Origin: JAOUEA01 sp963719165
GTDB taxonomy: Bacteria; Actinomycetota; UBA4738; HRBIN12
Assembly (NCBI GenBank): GCA_963719165.1
Contig: CAVRAV010000001.1
Coordinates: 2,542,001 to 2,606,000, forward strand
DNA length: 64,000 nucleotides
Direction: 5' to 3'
The position numbers and the translations under genes were made by a program. This document shows positions 8,861 through 18,026 of this stretch, piece after piece. The notes under the pieces are model-generated. The model did no database searches. It saw only the letters and a program-made list of their open reading frames with translations, and was not told where the DNA came from. Position 1 is the first letter of the stretch; the number at the start of each line of letters is the position of its first letter.

Positions 8861-10189
8861 CTACCGAACCGCCAGCAGGGGCCAACCTCCCTGGACGCCC
8901 TTGAGCTCGTGGACGCCACGGTCCTCGAACGCGAGATCGGAGCCCACAACCAGGTCCGTCACGGTGCGGGACACCAGGATCTCGCCGGGTCCCGCCAGGC
9001 CCATGATCCGGGCCGCCAGGTGCACCGCCATCCCGCCAACGTCGTCGCCGCGGATCTCCACCTCGCCGGTGTGGATCCCCGTGCGGATCTCCACGCCGAG
9101 CGCATGCAGCTGCGTGCGGAAGTCGGTCGCGAACCGGATCGCGCGGCCGGGGCCGTCCAAGGTCGCCAGGACACCGTCGCCGGTGGTCTTGATCAGCCGT
9201 CCGCCGTGGGTGTCCAGCAGGCGATGCGCCTTGTCGTCGTGCACGTCGAGGATCGAGCGCCAGCGCTCGTCGCCGAGCTCCTCGAGCCGCTTCGTGGAGT
9301 CAACGATGTCGGTGTACAGCACGGTCGCGAGCACGCGGTTGGTGGGCGAAGGCGGTTGGACACCCGTCAAGAAGGCCCCGATCTCGTTCAGGGCACGGTC
9401 GGCGTCCTCCCAGAACAACGGGCCGTCGGACCCGGACAACTCCACCAGCTTCGCGGTCGCGATGTGGGCCGCGAGGTAGCGACCGTGCTCGATGGGCATG
9501 TACCGGTACCCGGTCCGATGCAGGACCAGGGTCGGCACTTGGATCGCCGGTAGCAGCGACCGGGCGTCGGCCGCGAACATGGCGCGGAAGTACGCCTCGG
9601 CGGCGGCGGGTCCCGCGATCGAGCGAGTCTTCTTCGCGTACCAGGCCCGGAAGCGCGGATCGTCAGCCCTGCTCGGGACCTGGAGGACAACGTGCTCGTC
9701 GCTGCCCCAGCGCTCCGCGACGGTCCGGCTCAACGCCTCTGCCTCGTCCGCCGCGACGCCGATGGGGTAGTCATCCGTCGCGATGTACTTCGCCCCCGTA
9801 TTGACGAGGATCAGGGCGGCCGTGCGCTCCGGCTTCGTGGCGGCGAACAGCATGCCCATCGGCCCGGCGTCGTATGCGGTCGAGATCGCGGCGCGCTTCG
9901 ACCCCACGTCGTCCATGACGCATGCAAGCTCCTCGACGAAGGATTCCCACGGAGGCATCGCGTCGATGCCGATCGGATCCGACGCGCCAGTGCCGCGCCG
10001 GTCGAACCGGATCAGCCGGACGAAGGAGGCAAGCCTGCGGAAGAAGGATTCGGCGGCGGGATCTTCCCAGTCGGTATCGAATGCGCCGAAGCTGCCGGAG
10101 GTGAGGACGAGGTCGTTCGGTCCATCCCCGACGACCTCGTACGCGATCCGGTGGGAGTCCAAACGGGCGTAGCCGGTGACGCGTTCCAC
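8861..10189 (-). CDS. Alpha/beta hydrolase-class III nucleotidyl cyclase fusion
   Basis: This is a 442-residue two-domain protein. Residues 1-270 have an alpha/beta hydrolase fold with the oxyanion region LTSGSFGAF and FDRRGTGASD. The nucleophile elbow, normally GxSxG, reads ISTAYDAGPMG, so the catalytic serine seems lost. Residues 280-442 are a class III cyclase domain: LYTDIVDSTKRL supplies the first metal Asp, LIKTTGDGVLATL the substrate Lys and second Asp, and GMAVHLAARI the Arg-bearing helix. The hydrolase part probably acts as a ligand sensor for cAMP synthesis. This fusion is known in mycobacteria and other actinobacteria. It stands alone on its strand. Confidence 0.88.
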   Translation of the reverse strand: MERVTGYARLDSHRIAYEVVGDGPNDLVLTSGSFGAFDTDWEDPAAESFFRRLASFVRLIRFDRRGTGASDPIGIDAMPPWESFVEELACVMDDVGSKRAAISTAYDAGPMGMLFAATKPERTAALILVNTGAKYIATDDYPIGVAADEAEALSRTVAERWGSDEHVVLQVPSRADDPRFRAWYAKKTRSIAGPAAAEAYFRAMFAADARSLLPAIQVPTLVLHRTGYRYMPIEHGRYLAAHIATAKLVELSGSDGPLFWEDADRALNEIGAFLTGVQPPSPTNRVLATVLYTDIVDSTKRLEELGDERWRSILDVHDDKAHRLLDTHGGRLIKTTGDGVLATLDGPGRAIRFATDFRTQLHALGVEIRTGIHTGEVEIRGDDVGGMAVHLAARIMGLAGPGEILVSRTVTDLVVGSDLAFEDRGVHELKGVQGGWPLLAVR

Positions 10190-10209
10190 GGAGGGACAGC
10201 CTATCCGCG

Positions 10210-11826
10210 CTAGTTGGGGTAGCCGTTCGTGATGGGCATGCGACGGTCCCGGCCGAACGCCCGCGGCGTGATCTTGACGCCGGGCGCCGCCTGCCGGCGC
10301 TTGTACTCGGCGCCGTCGACCATGTGGATCACGCGGCGCACCATCGCGCGATCCATGCCGGCCGCCACCATCTCGTCGACGCTCAGGTCCTCCTCCACGT
10401 AGGCCTCGATGATCGGGTCGAGCACGTCGTAGGGAGGCAGGGTGTCGGTGTCCCGCTGATCGGGGCGCAGCTCTGCGCTGGGGGGCTTCGCGATGGTGTC
10501 CTCGGGGATCGGGGGCGTGCCCTCTTGCTCGTTGCGCCAGTTCGCGAGCGCGTACACGAGCGACTTCGGCACGTCCTTGAGCGGCGCGAACCCCCCGGCC
10601 ATGTCGCCGTACAGCGTGGAGTAGCCCACCGCGTACTCGCTCTTGTTGCCGGTGGCCAGGACGATCGACCCGAACTTATTGGAGATCGCCATGAGCAGGT
10701 TCCCGCGAACGCGTGCCTGGAGGTTCTCCTCGGCGACGTCTTCGTCCGTGCCCGCGAAGACCTCCGCGAGCGCGTACCGGAAGCGGTCGAACACGTCCGT
10801 GATCGCGATGGTGTCTATCCGGATGCCCAGCCGTTTGGCCAGGTCCTCGGCGTCCTTCACGCTGCCGGGTGAGGAGTACATCGAGGGCATGGTCACGCCG
10901 CGCACGGCACCGGCGCCCAGCGCGTCCACGGCAAGCGTGGCTACGAGGGCCGAATCGATCCCGCCCGAGAGCCCGATCACGACCTCGGAGAAGCCGTTCT
11001 TGCGGACGTAGTCGCCGAGCCCGACGACGATGCCCCGGTAGGTGTCCTCGTCGCCGGTGGGCCATGGCTTGCGCGCGGGATCCGCCGTGGTCGCCACGCC
11101 CTGGGAGATGTTCACGATGAGCAGGTCTTCCTGGAACCGTGTGGCGCGCTGGGCGACGGTCCCGTCGGGAGCCATCACCAGGGAGCCGCCGTCGAAGACG
11201 AGCTCGTCCTGGCCGCCGACGGCGTTCACGTACACGATCCACGAGCCCGAGCGCCGGACGCGGTCGCGCAGCACGTCTTCGCGTTCGGACGTCTTGCCTC
11301 GGTGGTACGGCGAGCCGTTGATGTTCACGATGATCGGGAGGCCGGCGTAGCGAGTGAACGGCAGGCCGTCGCGCCAGGCGTCCTCGCAGACGGACAGGCC
11401 CGTCGCCGTGCCGTCGACGTCCACGCTGACCCCTTCGTCGCCGGGGACGAAATAGCGGCGCTCGTCGAACACGCCGAAGTTCGGGAGGTTTACCTTGTGA
11501 TAGATCGCCTCCACCGCCCCGCGGTGCAGGTACGCGGCTGCGTTGAATAGCCCGCCGGCATCGGAGCGGTCGATGAAGCCCGCGACCACAGCGCATCGCG
11601 TCGCCGTCTTGCGCGCGAGTTCCTGCAGCGCCTCGAGGTTGTCCGAGACGAACTCGGGTCGCAGGACGAGGTCCTCGGGGGGGTAGCCGGTTACCGCGAG
11701 CTCGGGGAAGCAGATCAGGTCGGCGCCCGCCTCGGTCGCCTTGGCGGTGGCTTCGCCCATGCGGGCCACATTGCCGGCGAGGTCGCCGACGGTCAGGTTC
11801 AGCTGGCCGAGCGCGATGCGAGGCAC
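10210..11826 (-). CDS. nadE: Glutamine-dependent NAD+ synthetase
   Basis: This 538-residue enzyme converts nicotinic acid adenine dinucleotide to NAD+ using glutamine and ATP. The N-terminal nitrilase-type glutaminase domain has the catalytic triad Glu42 (CFPEL), Lys111 (YHKVN) and Cys147 (SVCEDAW). The C-terminal synthetase domain has the P-loop LSGGIDSALVATLA near residues 288-300 and the later signature SNKFGSIVLATGNKSE. The length matches the two-domain family. The start is GTG 11826. No operon partner is close; the adjacent genes are a hydrolase-cyclase fusion downstream and a small helical protein upstream. Confidence 0.96.
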   Translation of the reverse strand: MPRIALGQLNLTVGDLAGNVARMGEATAKATEAGADLICFPELAVTGYPPEDLVLRPEFVSDNLEALQELARKTATRCAVVAGFIDRSDAGGLFNAAAYLHRGAVEAIYHKVNLPNFGVFDERRYFVPGDEGVSVDVDGTATGLSVCEDAWRDGLPFTRYAGLPIIVNINGSPYHRGKTSEREDVLRDRVRRSGSWIVYVNAVGGQDELVFDGGSLVMAPDGTVAQRATRFQEDLLIVNISQGVATTADPARKPWPTGDEDTYRGIVVGLGDYVRKNGFSEVVIGLSGGIDSALVATLAVDALGAGAVRGVTMPSMYSSPGSVKDAEDLAKRLGIRIDTIAITDVFDRFRYALAEVFAGTDEDVAEENLQARVRGNLLMAISNKFGSIVLATGNKSEYAVGYSTLYGDMAGGFAPLKDVPKSLVYALANWRNEQEGTPPIPEDTIAKPPSAELRPDQRDTDTLPPYDVLDPIIEAYVEEDLSVDEMVAAGMDRAMVRRVIHMVDGAEYKRRQAAPGVKITPRAFGRDRRMPITNGYPN

Positions 11827-11868
11827 GGTCGCAAGCCTACGCGACCGAGGAGGTCTCGATCGGCGCCG

Positions 11869-12339
11869 CTACTCGGTGCCGCCGATATCCACGTTGTACG
11901 CCTCCCACACCAGATCCGCGCCTCGTTGCCGGTGTCGGATCACCGTGCCGAGGAACCGCTGGAGGTCGTCGCGCGTCTCCTCGAGAGGCCACGCGTCGTC
12001 GCCGACCGCACCGGACTCGAAGCGTTCGAGGTGCGATGCGATCGTCTCCGCGATCTCCGGGTGCTCATCCCTCAGCCGGCGGACGGTGCCGACGAGGCGT
12101 GGGGCGCGCGCGGTGATCTCGTCGTAGAGCCCGCCCGGCTTCTCGGTCGCGATGATGTGCTGCTCGAAAGCGTCGCGCACGCCCGTCAGCTCCTTGCGCA
12201 CCAACGCCGTCCACCCCGGCAGACGTCCGGCCGCGGGCGAGGAGATCGCCATCTCCAGGTGGACGATGGCCTCATGGAGTGTGGCGCGGCGGGCCTTGGC
12301 CTCCGATAGGGCAGACGAGATCGGCTCTTGCGGGTCCAT
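11869..12339 (-). CDS. Helical protein, possibly hemerythrin-like
   Basis: This is a 156-residue all-helical protein with His residues spaced as in HHE/hemerythrin cation-binding domains: LHEAIVHLE, FEQHI, RDEHPEI, SHLERF and a final RHRQRGADLVWEAYNVDIG. If the assignment holds it would bind a di-iron centre and act in O2, NO or redox sensing. I chose the ATG at 12339 because the longer in-frame start at 12414 would overlap the divergent cyclase gene. The intervening 62 bp would hold both promoters. The domain call is tentative. Confidence 0.6.
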   Translation of the reverse strand: MDPQEPISSALSEAKARRATLHEAIVHLEMAISSPAAGRLPGWTALVRKELTGVRDAFEQHIIATEKPGGLYDEITARAPRLVGTVRRLRDEHPEIAETIASHLERFESGAVGDDAWPLEETRDDLQRFLGTVIRHRQRGADLVWEAYNVDIGGTE

Positions 12340-12401
12340 CGCGGCACCGTAGCGGAGGGCTCCCTCGGAGGGCAAGTCGCCCTTCTGGATAGACTCACCG
12401 C

Positions 12402-15400
12402 GTGCCATCCCCACGCGCCCGGGCCGCCGAGCCTGAGCGGGAGGCCGCCGCCCAGCGGGTACGCCCCTACCTCCCGCGTCTGCTGATCTCCTGGCTGAAC
12501 GAACAGCCGGGCACGATCGTTCGCGAGCTCGAGGGGTCCGTGGCCTTCGTCGATATCTCCGGGTTCACGAAGATGTCCGAACGTCTCGCGCGAAACGGCA
12601 AGGTCGGCGCGGAGGAGGTCACCGACGTGCTCGGCGGCGTGTTCGCGCGGCTGCTCGTGGTGGCGTACGAGAACGGAGGGAGCCTCGTGAAGTTCGGGGG
12701 CGACGCGCTCCTGTTGTTCTTCGCGGAGGAGGACCACGCCATGCGGGCGGCACGCGCCGCGTTCGGCATGCGCGCCGAGCTGCGCTCCATCGGCAAGATC
12801 CAGACCTCGGCGGGGCTCGTGACGTTGCGGATGTCCGTGGGCGTCAACACCGGCACGTACCACCTGTTCCTCGCCGGCTCGTCGCACCGCGAGCTCATGA
12901 TGGTCGGCCCGGCCATCTCGGACACGGTGCTGATGGAGAACACGGCGTCGGCGGGCGAGATCCTCGTGAGCCTTCCGACGGCGCTCGCGTTGCCGCCCTC
13001 CGCCCTGGGAGCCCAGAAAGGGCCTGGGCTTCTCCTGCGGCGGCATCCGGGCTCCGGGGTGTCGGTGCCGGCCGAGCCGGTGCATCGCGGGGACGAGGCG
13101 GAGCTCACGACCTGCATCCCGGTGGCGGTGCGGGCTTACCTGCGCGAGGGCCGTCCGGATCCCGAGCACCGGCAGGTGACGGTGGCGTTCATCCACTTCG
13201 AGGGCACCGACGACATGCTCATCCACCACGAGGGAGAGCTCACGGCGTTCGCGCTCGATCAGCTCGTGAGCACGGTCCAGGAGGCGGCCGATCGTCACGG
13301 CGTGACCTTCCTGGGCACCGACGTCGATCGCGACGGCGGCAAGATCATCCTCGTGGCCGGAGCACCCGACGCGCGCGGCGACGACGAGGAGCGGATGCTG
13401 CTGACGCTGCGCACGATCGCGGACGCCGATCCGTCCATCGCCATCCGCATCGGCGTCAACTGCGGACCGGTGTTCGTGGGGGACGTCGGCCCGTCCTACC
13501 GGCGCACCTACACGGTCATGGGCGACGCGGTGAACCTCGCCGCGCGCGTCATGGCCAGGGCCGAGCCCGGCGAGATCCTCGCGACGCAGCCCGTGCTCGC
13601 GGCCTCCGGCGTCCGCTTCGAGACCGAGGCCTTGGAGCCCTTCCTCGTCAAAGGCAAGAAGCATCCCGTGTTGGCGTCACGCGTGGGAAAGATCCTCGGG
13701 AGCAGCCGCTCGGACGACCTCGTGGACCTGGCGCTCGTGGGTCGGGAGCGCGAGCTCGACGTGCTGCGCTCCGCGTTGAAGGAGGCCGCCGGCGGTCGGG
13801 GCTCACTCGTCGAGATCGCCGGCGACGCGGGCATCGGCAAGTCGCGCCTCCTCCAAGAGGTTCGCTCCCTCGCCCCGGAGGTCCCGTCGTTCGACGTCGC
13901 GTGCGAGCCCTACGAGGCCTCGACGCCCTACTTCCCGTTCTCCTCGCTCTTGCGTGGGCTCCTGGGCCTGCCCACCGGTCTCGATGACGAAGCGTCGGCC
14001 GCTGCGCTCCTCGAGCTGGTGAGGGCGGCGTGTCCCGAACTCCTGCCATGGGTTCCCCTGTTCGGGGTACCCCTCGCCCTGGACATCCCCGATACGCCCG
14101 AGGTGGCGGCGTTGGAGGATCAGTATCGCCGCGAACGCCTGGAGGGTGCGATCGGCGACCTGTTGGTCGAGGCGTCCGACGGCCCGGCGATCGCGGTGAT
14201 CGAAGACGCACAGTGGATGGATGAGGCGTCGGCCGACCTGGTCGACGCGGTGGCGGCGCGCATGGACGAGCTGCCGCTGGTGCTCCTGTTGGCGCGCCGC
14301 GATCCGGAGGCCGAGAGCGAGGACGACCCCGAGCGTCATCGCACGCGCCTTGCGCTCGAACCGCTGTCTCGGGAGGAGTCGGTGGCCCTCGTGTACATCG
14401 GCTCCGAGGACGCGCCCCTCACGCCCCAGGCTGTCGATCTCCTCGTGCGTCGCTCGGGGGGGAACCCTCGCTATCTCAAGGCGATGCTTCACGCCCTCGT
14501 CGAGTCCGGTGGATCCGTGGACGAACTGCCTGGGTCGGTGGAGGCCCTGGTGATGGCGCAGATCGACCGGCTGCCGCCGCGCGAGCGGACGCGGCTGCGC
14601 CACCTGTCCGTGCTGGGCATGAGCTTCTCGGAGGAGCTCGCGGTGCGGCTCTTGGAGGAGGAGGGACTCGAGAGCGGGCCTGCGGCCGCGCGTCCGCTGC
14701 AGGGACTCCTCGAACAGGACGGCCGCGGCGGGCTCCGGTTCCGCAACGACCTCGTGCGCGACGTCGCATACGACAGCTTGCCGTTCCGACGCCGTCGGGA
14801 GCTCCACGCTCGCGTAGGCGACGCGATCGCCGCGTCCTCGGGCGAGGCAGATGCTCAGGCAGCGATCCTGTCCTTCCACTTCCTGCACGCGCAGCGCTTC
14901 GAGGAGGCGTGGCGCTATTCGCGGGAGGCGGGCGAGTGGGCCACCTCCATCTACGCCAACGTCGAGGCGAGGGAGTTCTACCTGCGGGCGCTGGAGGCGG
15001 CGAGGCGGCTCCCGACGGCCGATCCCGGCGCGGTGTCGTCCGTGTTCGAGTCGGTCGGCGACGTCGAGATGAGGCTCGGCGAGTATCCAGCCGCCCAGGC
15101 CTCGTTCCGCTCAGGGAGGCGGCTGGTCGGCGATGAGCTCGTCCTCGAGGCGCGGTTCCTGTTCAAGGAGGCGCTGGTTCCGGACGTGCAGGGTCGTTAC
15201 GCGCAGGCGCTTCGGACCCTCAGCCGCGGGTTGCGTCTGCTCGAGGGCGCCGTCGACGAGGATGCCGGCCGTCAGCGCTCGCAGTTCCTGGTGCAGTACG
15301 GCGGGATCCGCTACTCGCAGGGGAAGTTCGAGGACGCGGTCAGGTGGTGTCAGCGCGCCATCGCGGAGGCGGAGGCCTCGGGCGACCGGGACGCGCTCGC

Positions 15401-16250
15401 CCACGCCTACTACGTGCTGGATGTCGCCTACGTCGCGATGGGACGCGTGAACGATGCCGTGCACTCGCCGCGAGCGCTGGAGATCTACGAAGAGCTCGGC
15501 GACCTCGGGAAGCAGGCGAACGTCCTGGGAAACATGGCGGGTCTCGCGTTCTGGCGCGGGGACTGGGATCTGTCTCGCTCGCTCTGGGAGCGGGTCCGCG
15601 AGGTATGCCTGAAGTCCGGGGCCCTGGTCGACGCCGCATACGGCACCGTCGGCATCGGGGAGATCCTCGTCTTCCAGGGGCACCTCGATGAGGCCGAGGC
15701 GGCCTTGCGCGAGGGGCTCCGGGTACTCCGGGCATCTTCGGTGCGCACCATCGAGGCCTTCGTCGCCGGCCTCCTCGGCGTGCTGCAATCGCGGCGCGGG
15801 CGATTCGACGAGGCCAAGGTTCACTTCGACTCCGCGCGCAAGGGATATCGGGACATCGGCGAGTCGGACCACGTCGCGGAGGTCGATGGGCTGATCGCCG
15901 ATAGCTTGGTGCTGGAGGGCTCGTACGTGGAAGCGGCCGCGCTTGCCAGGCGGTTGCTCGATCGAGGCTCGAGCGGGCCGCAGGTGCCGATGCTCCATCG
16001 CGTCGTGGCCCTGGCGACCCTGGGGTCGGAAGGCGCCGTTTCCGACGAAGTGATGGCTTCGCTCGACCAAAGCCTGCGCGAGGGCCGGCAACGGGGCGCA
16101 GATCAAGAGGTCGCGCTCACCCTCGACGCCATGATGAACTCCCTCGCTTCGGACGATGCAAGGATCGACGAGATCCGGGCCGAGCGCGACGAGCTGTTCC
16201 GTGGACTCGGGATCTTGGCGGAGGTCTGGAGCGTGGCAGGATCCGCCTGA
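12402..16250 (+). CDS. Tandem class III cyclase-AAA ATPase-TPR protein
   Basis: This 1282-residue protein has soluble adenylyl cyclase (ADCY10)-like architecture. Cyclase domain 1 (about 40-175) carries the metal Asp in VAFVDISGFT and the substrate Lys and Asp in LVKFGGDALLLFF, but its later Asn/Arg helix is degenerate (VGPAISDTVLMEN). Cyclase domain 2 (about 265-405) lacks the first Asp (VAFIHFEG) but has VMGDAVNLAARV. The pair thus looks like a complementary catalytic heterodimer. A P-loop ATPase follows (GDAGIGKSRLL near 470; AVIEDAQWMDEAS as Walker B). Residues 830-1250 are TPR-like helices. GTG 12402 is the start. Probably a large signal-integrating cAMP enzyme. Confidence 0.88.
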   Translation: MPSPRARAAEPEREAAAQRVRPYLPRLLISWLNEQPGTIVRELEGSVAFVDISGFTKMSERLARNGKVGAEEVTDVLGGVFARLLVVAYENGGSLVKFGGDALLLFFAEEDHAMRAARAAFGMRAELRSIGKIQTSAGLVTLRMSVGVNTGTYHLFLAGSSHRELMMVGPAISDTVLMENTASAGEILVSLPTALALPPSALGAQKGPGLLLRRHPGSGVSVPAEPVHRGDEAELTTCIPVAVRAYLREGRPDPEHRQVTVAFIHFEGTDDMLIHHEGELTAFALDQLVSTVQEAADRHGVTFLGTDVDRDGGKIILVAGAPDARGDDEERMLLTLRTIADADPSIAIRIGVNCGPVFVGDVGPSYRRTYTVMGDAVNLAARVMARAEPGEILATQPVLAASGVRFETEALEPFLVKGKKHPVLASRVGKILGSSRSDDLVDLALVGRERELDVLRSALKEAAGGRGSLVEIAGDAGIGKSRLLQEVRSLAPEVPSFDVACEPYEASTPYFPFSSLLRGLLGLPTGLDDEASAAALLELVRAACPELLPWVPLFGVPLALDIPDTPEVAALEDQYRRERLEGAIGDLLVEASDGPAIAVIEDAQWMDEASADLVDAVAARMDELPLVLLLARRDPEAESEDDPERHRTRLALEPLSREESVALVYIGSEDAPLTPQAVDLLVRRSGGNPRYLKAMLHALVESGGSVDELPGSVEALVMAQIDRLPPRERTRLRHLSVLGMSFSEELAVRLLEEEGLESGPAAARPLQGLLEQDGRGGLRFRNDLVRDVAYDSLPFRRRRELHARVGDAIAASSGEADAQAAILSFHFLHAQRFEEAWRYSREAGEWATSIYANVEAREFYLRALEAARRLPTADPGAVSSVFESVGDVEMRLGEYPAAQASFRSGRRLVGDELVLEARFLFKEALVPDVQGRYAQALRTLSRGLRLLEGAVDEDAGRQRSQFLVQYGGIRYSQGKFEDAVRWCQRAIAEAEASGDRDALAHAYYVLDVAYVAMGRVNDAVHSPRALEIYEELGDLGKQANVLGNMAGLAFWRGDWDLSRSLWERVREVCLKSGALVDAAYGTVGIGEILVFQGHLDEAEAALREGLRVLRASSVRTIEAFVAGLLGVLQSRRGRFDEAKVHFDSARKGYRDIGESDHVAEVDGLIADSLVLEGSYVEAAALARRLLDRGSSGPQVPMLHRVVALATLGSEGAVSDEVMASLDQSLREGRQRGADQEVALTLDAMMNSLASDDARIDEIRAERDELFRGLGILAEVWSVAGSA

Positions 16251-16256
16251 CACGCA

Positions 16257-16285
16257 AGGAGCCGGCCGCTTCGCGGCCGGCTCCT
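16257..16285. terminator. Bidirectional hairpin between convergent genes
   Basis: A perfect 13-bp inverted repeat (AGGAGCCGGCCGC, then its complement) flanks the 3-nt loop TTC. It lies 7 bp after the cyclase stop and 18 bp before the stop of the convergent secreted protein. There is no clear T tract. The apex GCTTCGC is the complement of the very stable GCGAAGC mini-hairpin. Confidence 0.75.
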
Positions 16286-16302
16286 ACGGTATGAGATCGA
16301 CG

Positions 16303-17871
16303 TTAGTGCTTGATCGGCGGATCGTCCTGGGTCATCCGCACGACCGTCGTCATGTCGAGTGAACCCACCGCCAGGGTCTGCGACTTGACGCACGGCGCGT
16401 CGGACGGCCCGCTGCACGGCCCCAGGATCTGACCGTCTGGGTGTCCGGGTCCTCCCTTGCAGACCGGGTAGGACTTGTTCACGACGACAGGCTGGATGTT
16501 CGCGTAGGGGTCGAAGAACGTCACCTCGAGCAGATTGGGCCCGTTTGGATCGGGGATGATCGTCACCGTGCCCGCCACGGGGTTCGACACCGCTCCGTCA
16601 CAGGTGACGATGTCGTTGTTCTCGATGATGAGCGTCGTGCCGTCCGGCGCGGAGACGGTGCTGCCGTTCGGGAACGTGGCCGTGCAGTCGGAGGTGCAGG
16701 TCGGGTCGGTGTTCGTGATCGCGAACTGATGGCTGTCGACGTTGCCGACGCTCGTTTGCAGCATGTAACCGGAGCTCGTGGGTTGGATCTTGAGGTTCGT
16801 GAAGGTGGCCGTGCCGTCTGGCCCGGTGGTCACGGGCCCGCCGCCGGTCAGGGCGCCCATCGCGAACGAGTTGGGCGAGATGATGAGCGAGATGGCGAGG
16901 CCGGACACGGGGTTGCCGTGCCCGTCCGTGGCCGTGACCTCAACGCCTTCGGGGGCGTTGATCGCGGTCCCCAGCACGGTGTTCGTGGGCTGCCTCGTGA
17001 ATGAGATCATCGTGGCGGACCCCGCCGTGATGTTGAAGGTGGCCGGGGCCGTGGTGAGCGACCCCGAGGTGGCCGTCATCGCGAAGCTGCCTGCTGTGGT
17101 CCCCACCGCGAGGCCGGAGAACGTCGCGACACCGTCTCCGCCGGTGGTCTGGGGCGCCGACGGGCTGACGGCGAGTCCCGCCGAGGCGAGCGTGACCGAC
17201 TGGCCGCTCACCGGGTTGTTCGAAGCGTCCGTGACCCTGACCTTCACGTTCGCCATGGTGCCTCCGGCGGACGTGTCGCTGGGTCCGGTGACGAAGGCGA
17301 TGTTGGCTGCCGGCCCGGCGCAGGAGGTCTGCACGTTCACGACCGGGTTCGACTGGCCGGGAGCGAAGGAGAACGACCCGGTGAAGAAGTTGTTCCCCTG
17401 CCACGCGTTCGTGACCCACGCCTTGTTGCCGGTGGAGGAGGGAGCCTTCGCCTCGAAGGTCATGCTCACCGATTGCCCGGGGGAAAGGGCCTGCGAGGAG
17501 CTCGACGCCTTGAGGTAGACGCCGTCGGCATCGATCGTGTCGGGGATCGCGAGCCAGGTCTTGCCGCCGGTGGCGACGGGGGTCGTGAACGAGCTGCTGT
17601 AGATGTTCTTGAACCCGTTGGCGTTGTTGCTGTGGAACAGGGCCGAGCCGAGTGGCTGGTTGCTCGAGCTGCTGTTCGTGATGGTCGCGGTGAACCGCGT
17701 CACGGAGCCGGCGACGACGCAGTCGTTCGGCGTGATCGTGGCTGAGAACTTGCGTACCGCTCCAAACGAAGCCGACGCGCTCGTGAGGCCGAGCGCGAGC
17801 GTGCCAGCCACGACGAGAAGGGCCGTGGCGAGTGCGAGGGGAGTTCGGCGCAGGGTGCCGGTGGTTGCCAT
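16303..17871 (-). CDS. Secreted protein with Ig-like (Big-1 type) domains
   Basis: This 522-residue protein has a Sec signal peptide (basic MATTGTLRRT start, long hydrophobic stretch, likely cut after TSASA at about 34). A first beta-rich domain (35-195) resembles a DUF11/CARDB-like fold. It is followed by two Big-1/invasin-like repeats at about 195-280 and 283-372, with VRVTDASNNPVSGQSVTL and VTATDGHGNPVSGLAISL as matching strands. A C-terminal Cys-containing domain ends at IKH. There is no LPXTG or membrane anchor, so it is probably released or loosely wall-bound. It is rich in Thr, Ser, Gly and Asn, unlike its neighbours. The function is unknown. Confidence 0.8.
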   Translation of the reverse strand: MATTGTLRRTPLALATALLVVAGTLALGLTSASASFGAVRKFSATITPNDCVVAGSVTRFTATITNSSSSNQPLGSALFHSNNANGFKNIYSSSFTTPVATGGKTWLAIPDTIDADGVYLKASSSSQALSPGQSVSMTFEAKAPSSTGNKAWVTNAWQGNNFFTGSFSFAPGQSNPVVNVQTSCAGPAANIAFVTGPSDTSAGGTMANVKVRVTDASNNPVSGQSVTLASAGLAVSPSAPQTTGGDGVATFSGLAVGTTAGSFAMTATSGSLTTAPATFNITAGSATMISFTRQPTNTVLGTAINAPEGVEVTATDGHGNPVSGLAISLIISPNSFAMGALTGGGPVTTGPDGTATFTNLKIQPTSSGYMLQTSVGNVDSHQFAITNTDPTCTSDCTATFPNGSTVSAPDGTTLIIENNDIVTCDGAVSNPVAGTVTIIPDPNGPNLLEVTFFDPYANIQPVVVNKSYPVCKGGPGHPDGQILGPCSGPSDAPCVKSQTLAVGSLDMTTVVRMTQDDPPIKH

Positions 17872-18026
17872 CAGCAGGATGCTCCTTCGTTCGGCGGCTG
17901 GTGACCCTTTCGGGGGTACGGCCGCGAGGACTCTGACACGAACCGGGATAGCCTCCCCCCAAACGGCCTACGGCGTCAAGTCCACGAGGACGGATGAAGG
18001 GCTAGGCCGAACGGGCGACCGGCCTC

